Positions 1-5,765 are shown, counted from the stretch's first letter. The stretch is 7,613 nucleotides of DNA from Mollicutes bacterium (GCA_003560455.1 PWIL01000133.1:1-7613), one strand, 5' to 3'. The notes: generated from the letters alone by a model not told the origin. Numbers and translations: made by a program.

Positions 1-552
1 CAATATATTGCTAATCAAAAAGCAGATGCAATGAATGAATTAGAATATGCAATTTTAACATTATTGCGTCATATGCTATTAGAAATTGGTGTTGACGAAG
101 TTCATAGTGAGTTAGGAGATGACCCGACTGATTTCATTTTGGATTTAGTTTATGGCGTTGAAATGTTGCCAAACCAACATGGTTTAATAGATAGTGATAA
201 AGATATTGTTATTTTTGGTTTATATAATAATAAAGCAGCCATTGAAAGTCTATTAACTAAGCGTTATGGTGAGTTTGAATTTGAAGGATTAGTTGGTCAA
301 ACAATAAAAACGGGCACAATTTTAAAAGTAACCGATCAAAATCAAACAATGATTGAATATGTATTTGTTGTTAAAGGTGATTTGCTAGGTCGAGCAACAA
401 GCGATATCACTGATTTAATTACTTTAATCGAAGTTGTCTTAGGTGATAGAACATTAAGTGGGGCTTTTATAAAAGCTGCTGATTTAAATAACGATAATGA
501 ACTTGATATAACTGATATAGTGCAGTTAATTGATTTAATATTAACAAAGTAG
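1..552 (+). CDS. C-terminal part of a dockerin-like-domain protein (5' end outside window)
   Basis: The frame is open from base 1 to the TAG at 550-552, giving 183 visible residues. The first ATG (31) has no ribosome site before it, so the gene very probably starts upstream of the window. The last ~60 residues resemble a type I dockerin: two calcium-loop-like segments, each followed by a helix, separated by a Leu-rich stretch and an 'L.GA...AAD' linker. Loop 2 (window residues 161-172) keeps D161, N163, D165 and D172, the usual calcium ligands. Loop 1 (127-138) keeps only D127 and D138; positions 3 and 5 are Leu and Arg, so it is degenerate. Residues ~1-120 match no family I recognise. The neighbouring downstream gene encodes a cohesin-like domain, so I infer a secreted protein or enzyme held at the cell surface by that partner. 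Secretion itself cannot be seen, because the N-terminus is missing. The dockerin call is fairly firm; the partner is inference. Confidence 0.75.
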   Translation, partial: QYIANQKADAMNELEYAILTLLRHMLLEIGVDEVHSELGDDPTDFILDLVYGVEMLPNQHGLIDSDKDIVIFGLYNNKAAIESLLTKRYGEFEFEGLVGQTIKTGTILKVTDQNQTMIEYVFVVKGDLLGRATSDITDLITLIEVVLGDRTLSGAFIKAADLNNDNELDITDIVQLIDLILTK

Positions 553-565
553 GGAAGGGGTTTAT

Positions 566-1708
566 ATGAAAAAAGTTTTAAGTTTATGTTTAATAATGGT
601 CGTATTTATGATGCTAGGGTTTTTGGAGGTGTCAGCCAATACAGCAAGTACAAGGTTAACAACTGCCAGAACTAGCGTCCAAAGAGGTAGTACAACTGAT
701 ATTTTAGTTCGAATTGATTCTTCAAGTCGAATTCGTGGCGGCCAATTTAATTTAGGATTAAATAATTCTCATTTTAGCATTGTGAGCGTTAATGGTGCTA
801 GTGGTTTTACTGTTAGTTCATCAGGTAACTTTCATTTAGCATATCGAATCGAAGCTGGTTATTCAGTTGCTTCTGGTTCGCCAATTGCATCAGTTCGAGT
901 TCGCGCTAATAATAATGCGCCAATTGGGGCGACAACTCGTTTAACCGTTTCCAATGTTGGTGTTACATTAGTCGGTGTTGATGATACCATTTCTGGTGGT
1001 TCACGATCAATTAATTTAACAGTTGCCGAAACACCACCTCCACCCCCAACCCTTGATAGTAACAACTTCTTAAAGTCATTAACTTCACCAGTAGTTGATA
1101 TTGATTTTGATCGAAACACAACTGAATATAATTTAGAAGTTCCAAATGATGTTACAAGCCTTGATTTAAAAGCCGAAGCTGAAGAGAATACATCTTCAGT
1201 AGAAATAATTGGGGATGAGGATTTTACAACTGGTGAAAATCATGTTAAAGTAGAGGTTACCGCTGAAAACGGTGCTAAGCGAACTTATCATCTTTATGTT
1301 ACCCGAGCAAAGTCCGATAACAATTTATTAAGTTCTTTGACAATTAGTGGCTATGAGATAGATTTTGATAAAAATACATTTAGTTATCAAATTGATGTGC
1401 CAGATGAAACTACCACTCGATTAGATATAGCCTATGTTGTTGATGATGAAACTGCTAGCGTTGAAATAATTGGTAATGAAGATCTACAAGTTGGTCGCAA
1501 TATTATTCGTATTATCGTAACTGCTGAAAACGGTGATGAACAAACTTATACCTTAGTTGTAAATATTTCTGGTGATATCGCTGTCGTCCATGAAGAAGGA
1601 ATTAACCTTGTCATTGTGATTCTATCAACAATATTAGGTCTGGTGATTGTTGGTCAAATATATTTAATCTATAAGTGGAAAAAAGAAGATGAATTAAAAA
1701 AGTTGTAA
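566..1708 (+). CDS. Membrane-anchored cohesin-like surface protein with two cadherin-like domains
   Basis: The 380-residue protein starts at ATG 566, with AAGGGG (555-560) five bases upstream and only 13 bases after the dockerin gene, so the two are probably co-transcribed. Residues 1-24 form a signal peptide (KK, then a hydrophobic core, likely cut after VSA at 24). Residues ~28-154 look like a cohesin-type beta sandwich: a 'V..G...DILVRID' opening strand, 'GGQFNLGLNN', and later 'IASVRVRANNNAPIG'. A TPPPPPT linker (156-162) follows. Residues ~164-246 and ~253-334 are two related cadherin-like beta-sandwich repeats ending in 'VTAENG...TY.L.V'. A transmembrane helix lies at ~346-369 with a Lys-rich tail (KWKKEDELKKL). 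Predicted topology is type I: ectodomain outside, tail inside. There is no LPXTG sorting motif, SLH domain or lipobox. By analogy with cellulosome-type systems it should bind dockerin-bearing proteins. The real ligand is unproven, and the first domain could be a cohesin-like fold without dockerin binding. Confidence 0.78.
   Translation: MKKVLSLCLIMVVFMMLGFLEVSANTASTRLTTARTSVQRGSTTDILVRIDSSSRIRGGQFNLGLNNSHFSIVSVNGASGFTVSSSGNFHLAYRIEAGYSVASGSPIASVRVRANNNAPIGATTRLTVSNVGVTLVGVDDTISGGSRSINLTVAETPPPPPTLDSNNFLKSLTSPVVDIDFDRNTTEYNLEVPNDVTSLDLKAEAEENTSSVEIIGDEDFTTGENHVKVEVTAENGAKRTYHLYVTRAKSDNNLLSSLTISGYEIDFDKNTFSYQIDVPDETTTRLDIAYVVDDETASVEIIGNEDLQVGRNIIRIIVTAENGDEQTYTLVVNISGDIAVVHEEGINLVIVILSTILGLVIVGQIYLIYKWKKEDELKKL
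1055..1567 (+). repeat. Tandem cadherin-like domain repeat within the cohesin-like protein
   Basis: Two consecutive domains of about 82 residues (protein residues ~164-246 and ~253-334) share a register: an N-terminal 'L.SL......(V/I)DFD.NT..Y...VP' segment, then 'SVEIIG(D/N)ED...G.N', then 'VTAENG...TY.L.V'. The similarity persists in DNA, for example GAAATAATTGG and GCTGAAAACGGTG occur in both copies. This fits the cadherin-like beta-sandwich family (Pfam Cadherin-like, PF12733) often found in bacterial surface proteins as spacers or carbohydrate/adhesion modules. They probably project the cohesin domain away from the membrane. Confidence 0.75.
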
Positions 1709-1729
1709 CTAAAGTTACATCTTTTTTTT
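1695..1729 (+). terminator. Intrinsic terminator after the cohesin gene
   Basis: TGTAAC (1704-1709) pairs with GTTACA (1714-1719) around a TAAA loop. After one T/T mismatch the stem continues with G1702-C1721 and an A-run against the T-run at 1722-1729. The T-tract acts as the tail. The stop codon of the cohesin gene (1706-1708) lies inside the left arm. Because both flanks are A- and T-rich, it could also work on the opposite strand. Confidence 0.7.
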
Positions 1730-1750
1730 AATAAAAAAAGGAGGGATAAT

Positions 1751-1999
1751 ATGAATTGTGAATTATGTGACAAAAGACAAAGCGAAACCCATTTTTACTT
1801 AGCAGAGGATCAGCCAATTGAAATTTGTGATTTTTGTAATCGCGTTTTAACTGAATCTAGTTTGCGTAGTTTTTATGGCGGCCGCATTTATGAATTTTTC
1901 AATCAATTACAGGCTTTTCGAGAAAAAAAAGAAAAAATAGTCAAAATAAAACGTAAAAATCCCTTTCGTCAAAAAAAAGTTCAAAAATTATGTTCTTAA
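1751..1999 (+). CDS. Small four-cysteine zinc-finger-like protein with basic tail, function unknown
   Basis: This 82-residue protein starts at ATG 1751 behind a near-perfect AGGAGGG site (1739-1745), five bases away. It has two CxxC knuckles, C3-x2-C6 and C26-x2-C29, spaced as in a treble-clef or zinc-ribbon domain. The N-terminal layout (Cys knuckle, a 'HFYLAEDQPIEIC' beta segment, second knuckle) is loosely like the N-terminus of McsA-type proteins, but the rest of McsA is missing. The C-terminal ~25 residues are Lys/Arg-rich, which suggests nucleic-acid or ribosome contact. I do not recognise the family. It follows the terminator of the cohesin gene, and no clear promoter of its own is visible, so it may depend on readthrough. 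It is separated from the cyclic-di-GMP gene by a stem-loop at 2031-2062. Codon use resembles its neighbours. It is very likely a real gene because of its strong ribosome site and ordered cysteines. Confidence 0.75.
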   Translation: MNCELCDKRQSETHFYLAEDQPIEICDFCNRVLTESSLRSFYGGRIYEFFNQLQAFREKKEKIVKIKRKNPFRQKKVQKLCS

Positions 2000-2024
2000 A
2001 ATAATATCAAAAAAGTAAAAAGTA

Positions 2025-2033
2025 TGTTATAAT
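2025..2033 (+). promoter_or_regulatory. Extended -10 promoter of the GGDEF/HD-GYP gene
   Basis: TG-T-TATAAT at 2025-2033 is a perfect extended -10 element. The -35 position (about 2005-2010, TATCAA) is poor, which is common for extended -10 promoters. The start of transcription is expected near 2040, giving a leader of about 39 nt before ATG 2079. The last bases of the -10 overlap the left arm of a stem-loop. Confidence 0.6.
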
Positions 2034-2065
2034 ACAGGCCACTTTGTGTAAGGACCTGTATTTTT
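2031..2065 (+). terminator. Stem-loop with T-tail overlapping the promoter
   Basis: AATACAGG (2031-2038) pairs with CCTGTATT (2055-2062). CC (2039-2040) can extend the stem with GG (2052-2053), bulging A2054 and leaving an 11-nt loop. A run of T follows (2061-2065). It could terminate transcripts coming from the zinc-finger gene. A transcript starting near 2040 would lack the left arm and escape. Alternatively the dyad could be an operator at the transcription start. Confidence 0.5.
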
Positions 2066-2078
2066 ATAAGGAGTAACT

Positions 2079-4355
2079 ATGATTGAGCGAGTTGATCAAA
2101 AACAATTACTAGATGCCATGGAAAATGGTGTTTTGTTATTGGACAATAATGATGTTATTACTCATGTTAATCAAAAAATAGAAGAATTAACCGGTTATCA
2201 AACAAATGAATTAATTGGTAAATCAGTAGCCGTATTAATAGAATCTAATGATAATCAAACTTTGCTAAAGCCCAAAAAAAATAATTTTCAAGAAGTTCTA
2301 ATTTCTGAACATCAACTATATAATGAGAAACAAGCAGCTGGTCGAATGGTTATTGTTCAAAATACTTTAGAATTAGAGCAACAAATTATAAAGAAAAAAA
2401 ACCAATCACTAGCAGTTATAAATCAATTTATGATAGAACAAACTGAAGTTGATCAATATGAAGTTTTAGTTGAATTAGTAACTGAACAATTAAGCAAATT
2501 TTTAAATGCAATTATCACTATATATAATGAATATGATGAACAAGAAAAGAATTTAATTGTTAAAGATATTCAAGCAAATTCGCAAATAATTGAAATGGCT
2601 AAAAAAATGCTTGGTGAAAAAATAGAGGGTCTTAAAATGCCGATAACTGATAAAATGTATCAACAAATAATCGCTGAAAAAATTAAGAAAACCGATAGTT
2701 TATACGAATCATCACTAAAAGCAGTTCCAAAACCTGTTTCATATACATTGGGCAAGACGTTGGGAATAAATTCAATTTTAGCAGTTGCTTATACACTTGA
2801 AGATAAATTATACGGAACAACTTCAATTGTTTTAAAAGAAGATATTGAAGATTATGTTTTAGAATTATTGCGAGTTTATGCTAACTTTACAGCAGTTTCA
2901 TTAAAACGGATAAAAATTGGTCATCAATTAAAAACAAGCGAAGCCCAATTTCGTAATTTTTTTGAAAATATGATAGTTGGTGGGGCGATTCATGAAATGT
3001 TATTTGATGAAAATGGCAAACCTTATGATTATCGTTTTTTAGATATTAATGAACGATTTAAAAAACTAACTGGTTTAAATGAACAAATTATTGGCAAAAC
3101 AGTTAAAGAAGTATTACCAGGAATAGAAGATCATTGGATAAAAACATATGGTAGTGTTGTAAAAAGTAATTATCCAATTAATTATGAAAATCATTCCAAA
3201 GAATTAAATAAAGATTTTGATGTTTCTGCTTTTCCTCTTAAAGATAATCATTTTGCAACTATCTTCGTTGATGTTACAAATGAAAAAGCCTTTCAACAAA
3301 AAATTGAATATTTAAGTTTTCATGATAATTTAACCGGACTTAAAAATAGGCATTATTATGAGATTATTGAAAAAAGTTTTCAGGAAGATGAGTGTCATCC
3401 TTTAGGAGTAGCAGTCGTCGATTTAAATGGCTTAAAATTATTAAATGATACTTACGGCCATAAAGCTGGTGATCGCACTTTAAAATGTTCAGGAGAAGTC
3501 TTAACTGAAGCATGTCAAAAGCAAGATGTAATTATTCGTTGGGGTGGGGATGAATTTATCATTTTTTGTCCCAATACTAGCGAACAAGAAATGCAATTTT
3601 TGTCTCAAGAAATTTTAGCAATTGCTCAAGGAAAATGTCATCAATGTGAACAACGAATTCCTAATTATACGCTATCTCTTGCAATGGGAACAGCCATAAA
3701 AGATAGCCCAGCCAATGATTTAGAAACTATAATTATGACAGCTGAAAATCAAATGTATCGGCATAAATTAACTGAAAGCAAAAGTGCTCGTAATGCAATT
3801 ATTAATGCTTTTTTAGAAACCTTAAAAACCAAAAAATTTGAAAAATCACATATTACTAGAATGTTAGAAATGGCTCAACCATTTAGTGAAGAACTGAGTT
3901 TAACTAGTGAACAAAAAAATGATTTAGATTTATTAATTAACTTACATGATATTGGGAAAATAAATATTAAAGAAAGCATTATTACTAAACAAGAATCTTT
4001 AACTAATGAAGAATGGTTAGAAATAAAACAGCATCCGGATATAGGATACAGAATTGCAAAGGCAACTGAGGATTTTGCACATGTTGCTAATGATATATTA
4101 AGTCATCATGAACGATGGGATGGTCAAGGTTATCCCCAAGGATTAAAAGGTCATCAAATTCCTTCTTTAGCTAGAGTTTTAAATATTTTAGATGCCTGGG
4201 AAGTAATGAGTGGCGGCCGACCTTATAAAGAAAAAATGTCTGATGAAGACATTATTGAAGAATTTGAAAAATGTGGTGGCAGTCAATTTGATCCAGCTTT
4301 AACTGAAGCATTTGTTAATATTCTTCAAAAACAAAAAACCTTAAAAAAGATTTAA
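2079..4355 (+). CDS. PAS-GAF-PAS-GGDEF-HD-GYP cyclic di-GMP synthase/phosphodiesterase
   Basis: This 758-residue protein starts at ATG 2079, five bases after AAGGAG (2068-2073). It has no signal peptide or membrane helix, so it should be cytoplasmic. Domains in order: PAS ~5-99, GAF-like ~110-280, PAS ~286-405, GGDEF ~409-570, HD-GYP ~575-758. The cyclase domain has intact GGDEF (489-493), the metal Asp in 'VVDLNG' (D448) and 'NDTYGHKAGD' (456-465). The RxxD product-inhibition site five residues before GGDEF reads QKQD (480-483), so its arginine is missing. The HD-GYP domain has H591, HDIGK (623-627), H652, HHE (676-678) and DGQGYP (681-686), so the hydrolase also looks active. Known chemistry: GGDEF makes cyclic di-GMP from two GTP, and HD-GYP hydrolyses it to GMP. 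The PAS and GAF domains probably sense small ligands or redox state. Which activity dominates cannot be told. It sits just upstream of rpsD; GAF/GGDEF genes lie near rpsD in B. subtilis too, as I recall. Confidence 0.93.
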   Translation: MIERVDQKQLLDAMENGVLLLDNNDVITHVNQKIEELTGYQTNELIGKSVAVLIESNDNQTLLKPKKNNFQEVLISEHQLYNEKQAAGRMVIVQNTLELEQQIIKKKNQSLAVINQFMIEQTEVDQYEVLVELVTEQLSKFLNAIITIYNEYDEQEKNLIVKDIQANSQIIEMAKKMLGEKIEGLKMPITDKMYQQIIAEKIKKTDSLYESSLKAVPKPVSYTLGKTLGINSILAVAYTLEDKLYGTTSIVLKEDIEDYVLELLRVYANFTAVSLKRIKIGHQLKTSEAQFRNFFENMIVGGAIHEMLFDENGKPYDYRFLDINERFKKLTGLNEQIIGKTVKEVLPGIEDHWIKTYGSVVKSNYPINYENHSKELNKDFDVSAFPLKDNHFATIFVDVTNEKAFQQKIEYLSFHDNLTGLKNRHYYEIIEKSFQEDECHPLGVAVVDLNGLKLLNDTYGHKAGDRTLKCSGEVLTEACQKQDVIIRWGGDEFIIFCPNTSEQEMQFLSQEILAIAQGKCHQCEQRIPNYTLSLAMGTAIKDSPANDLETIIMTAENQMYRHKLTESKSARNAIINAFLETLKTKKFEKSHITRMLEMAQPFSEELSLTSEQKNDLDLLINLHDIGKINIKESIITKQESLTNEEWLEIKQHPDIGYRIAKATEDFAHVANDILSHHERWDGQGYPQGLKGHQIPSLARVLNILDAWEVMSGGRPYKEKMSDEDIIEEFEKCGGSQFDPALTEAFVNILQKQKTLKKI

Positions 4356-4382
4356 TATATTCTAAAATAACCTTAAAAACTA

Positions 4383-4412
4383 TTGACTATTAATATAAAA
4401 ATATACTATAAT
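4383..4412 (+). promoter_or_regulatory. Sigma-A-type promoter of rpsD
   Basis: TTGACT (4383-4388, five of six matches to the -35 consensus) is followed after 18 bases by a perfect TATAAT (4407-4412). Transcription should begin near 4419, leaving a leader of about 150 nt before rpsD. No clear terminator separates the preceding gene from this promoter, so some readthrough is possible. Confidence 0.8.
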
Positions 4413-4418
4413 TAAACA

Positions 4419-4572
4419 TGCATGACATCAGCAGCGTTATTTCAGAAATTAAAACGTGTTTATTACCATAATTTGGGTTATTGCGTAGTTGAGCTGCGAA
4501 CGAGAATATTTGGATAAACACCCTTTAGTTTTATGAATGACCTCGATTATTGCAAAATAGAAGGAGGGAAAA
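4419..4572 (+). ncRNA. Structured 5' leader of rpsD, likely S4 autoregulatory element
   Basis: A transcribed stretch of about 150 nt precedes rpsD and encodes no protein. GTGTTTAT (4456-4463) pairs perfectly with ATAAACAC (4514-4521), enclosing a domain with a smaller hairpin, CGTAG (4484-4488) with CTGCG (4494-4498) around TTGAG. CGAG (4501-4504), inside the closed domain, can pair with CTCG (4542-4545) outside it, which would form a pseudoknot towards the ribosome site at 4561-4568. In Firmicutes, S4 is known to bind such a pseudoknotted leader on its own mRNA and repress translation. The assignment rests on position and pairing, not on a covariance-model match. Confidence 0.6.
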
Positions 4573-5175
4573 ATGTCAAGGTATACAGGACCTGTTCACC
4601 GAAAAGCAAGAAGAGTTGGCTTTTCAATTTTAGAAAAAGGAAAAGAATTACTGAAAAAACCAAATGTGCCCGGTCAACATGGTGGAAAAAGAACTAGAAA
4701 GCCATCAAACTATGCAATTCAATTAAAAGAAAAACAAAAAGTTCGTTTTATGTATGGTGTTAGCGAAAAACAATTTAAAAAAACATTTTTACAAGCTAAA
4801 AAACTAAAAGGCGTTTTAGGTGAAGACTTTTTAAAACTATTAGAAAGTCGATTAGACAACTTGGTTTATCGAATTGGTTTTGCTAATACAAGAAAAGGCG
4901 CAAGACAATTAGTTAATCACGGCCATGTATTAGTAAATAACAAAAAAGTTGATATTCCATCATACCAGGTAAAACCAGGCGATGAAATCGCAATTCGTGA
5001 AAAATCAAAAAACTTACCAGTAATTTTAAGCGCCCTAGAAGGTCGTACCAGCCGTGTTGAATATGTCACCTTTGATCTTCAAAAAATGGCCGGCAATTAT
5101 TTACGCTATCCAGAGCAAAGCGAATTTAATTCAGAAATCGATATTGCTTTAGTAGTTGAATATTATAACAAGTAA
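4573..5175 (+). CDS. rpsD: 30S ribosomal protein S4
   Basis: This is a 200-residue protein of standard length for bacterial S4. S4 binds 16S rRNA early in assembly of the small subunit, helps decoding accuracy, and in Firmicutes represses its own synthesis. The N-terminus 'MSRYTGP' followed by 'VPGQHGGKRTRKPSNYAIQLKEKQK' in two short blocks, and 'YGVSEKQF', match Bacillus-type S4. The S4 RNA-binding domain spans ~91-155 ('SRLDNLVYRIGFANTRKGAR', 'VNHGHVLVN'). There are no cysteines, so this is the zinc-free form. ATG 4573 follows AAGGAGGG (4561-4568) by four bases, and the protein N-terminus aligns with the family. The gene is monocistronic by its own strong promoter and its terminator, as in Bacillus, outside the ribosomal alpha operon. 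Confidence 0.97.
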   Translation: MSRYTGPVHRKARRVGFSILEKGKELLKKPNVPGQHGGKRTRKPSNYAIQLKEKQKVRFMYGVSEKQFKKTFLQAKKLKGVLGEDFLKLLESRLDNLVYRIGFANTRKGARQLVNHGHVLVNNKKVDIPSYQVKPGDEIAIREKSKNLPVILSALEGRTSRVEYVTFDLQKMAGNYLRYPEQSEFNSEIDIALVVEYYNK

Positions 5176-5197
5176 GACATTGTCTTGCTTTTTATTT
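5170..5197 (+). terminator. Intrinsic terminator of rpsD
   Basis: AAGTAAGAC (5170-5178) and GTCTTGCTT (5182-5190) form a 9-bp stem, including one T-G wobble, around a three-base loop (ATT). The T-rich tail TTTATTT follows (5191-5197). The rpsD stop codon (5173-5175) is inside the left arm. Confidence 0.8.
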
Positions 5198-5213
5198 GCT
5201 AGTTTGCTATAGT
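5185..5213 (+). promoter_or_regulatory. Possible promoter of the four-helix membrane protein gene
   Basis: TG-C-TATAGT (5205-5213) is an extended -10 element (five of six matches). TTGCTT (5185-5190) lies 17 bases upstream in the -35 position and overlaps the rpsD terminator. Transcription would start at about 5219-5221, which is the A of the ATG at 5220, so the message would be leaderless. This is inferred from sequence match alone. Confidence 0.4.
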
Positions 5214-5219
5214 AACGCT

Positions 5220-5648
5220 ATGGAAGAAAAACGCGATTTATTTGATTTAACATTTAACTTTATATTATTCTTTTTAGTAACAGGTGTAGTAATGGCAATT
5301 ATTATATCATTTATTTTTAACTTGCTTAGTAATTTATTTATTAGCGATTTGCAAATTAGTTTGGGCTGGCCGGTTACTTACACCAGATATTTTATTGAAA
5401 CCTTAATTATCGCCCTTTTAACCATTCGCATTAGTAGTGACTTTTATTTTAAAACAATCAAGGTTGACTCAGAATTAAAAGAAGGCTTACTTAAAAACAT
5501 TAAATACTTCTTAATTATTATCGCCTTCCTACCCAATTTACTCGGAATTTTTTATTCACCGATTCAAACAATTATTTATATAATTTTGAATGCAATTATT
5601 ATTGTGATTATTTATCAATATTTTTATCAAAAAATCACAACTATTTAA
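5220..5648 (+). CDS. Four-helix integral membrane protein, function unknown
   Basis: I choose ATG 5220 (142 residues). A TTG 24 bases earlier extends the frame but lies inside the rpsD terminator tail and has no ribosome site. The protein has a charged N-terminus (MEEKRD) and four predicted membrane helices at ~11-35, 55-71, 95-111 and 116-135. A polar loop between helices 2 and 3 carries 'KTIKVDSELKEGLLKN', and the C-terminus is short. I see no catalytic motif and do not recognise the family. There is no Shine-Dalgarno sequence before ATG 5220, unlike every other complete gene here, and the candidate promoter would put the RNA start at the ATG. It has its own terminator. Its position between rpsD and ezrA may reflect lineage-specific conservation, but no functional link is visible. 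Confidence 0.75.
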   Translation: MEEKRDLFDLTFNFILFFLVTGVVMAIIISFIFNLLSNLFISDLQISLGWPVTYTRYFIETLIIALLTIRISSDFYFKTIKVDSELKEGLLKNIKYFLIIIAFLPNLLGIFYSPIQTIIYIILNAIIIVIIYQYFYQKITTI

Positions 5649-5654
5649 GCAATT

Positions 5655-5683
5655 AAATCTGGAATTTAAACCAGATTTTTTTA
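5655..5683 (+). terminator. Intrinsic terminator after the membrane protein gene
   Basis: AAATCTGG (5655-5662) pairs perfectly with CCAGATTT (5671-5678) around an eight-base AATTTAAA loop. A T-run follows to 5682, then more T-rich sequence. Confidence 0.82.
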
Positions 5684-5719
5684 TTTTCAAAATTCAATTA
5701 AATATTTTTTGATTAAATA

Positions 5720-5748
5720 ATGAAAAAAAATCTCAAATGTGTTAAAAT
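5720..5748 (+). promoter_or_regulatory. Candidate promoter of ezrA-thiI
   Basis: TG-T-TAAAAT (5740-5748) is an extended -10 element. ATGAAA (5720-5725, four of six matches to the -35 consensus) lies 17 bases upstream. Transcription would start near 5755, giving a very short leader of about 11 nt that only just includes the ribosome site. The terminator just upstream supports the need for a new promoter in this 108-base gap. Confidence 0.5.
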
Positions 5749-5754
5749 TATGAT

Positions 5755-5760
5755 AGGTGA
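5755..5760 (+). promoter_or_regulatory. Ribosome-binding site that fixes the ezrA start
   Basis: AGGTGA lies five bases before ATG 5766. A GTG at 5757 in the same frame would add three residues, but it lies within this site and has none of its own, so ATG 5766 is the better start. Confidence 0.75.
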
Positions 5761-5765
5761 TAGCA

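Noticed and set aside
31..33. ATG as the real start of the first gene
   Set aside because: The frame is open back to base 1 and there is no Shine-Dalgarno sequence upstream, so the gene most likely begins before the window.
566..640. Lipoprotein signal at Cys8 of the cohesin protein
   Set aside because: The residue before Cys is Leu rather than Gly/Ala/Ser, and Cys8 lies within the hydrophobic core rather than at its end; a normal cleavage site after VSA is better.
859..1119. 86-residue open frame on the minus strand within the cohesin gene
   Set aside because: It lies fully opposite a well-supported coding frame, has no ribosome site of its own, and its product resembles no known protein.
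2000..2078. Cyclic-di-GMP riboswitch in front of the GGDEF gene
   Set aside because: The leader is only about 40-80 nt and shows one simple hairpin, without the two-helix junction and conserved motifs of GEMM-type riboswitches.
5196..5198. TTG as the start of the membrane protein
   Set aside because: It falls in the T-tail of the rpsD terminator and has no ribosome site; the product from ATG 5220 has a sensible N-terminus.
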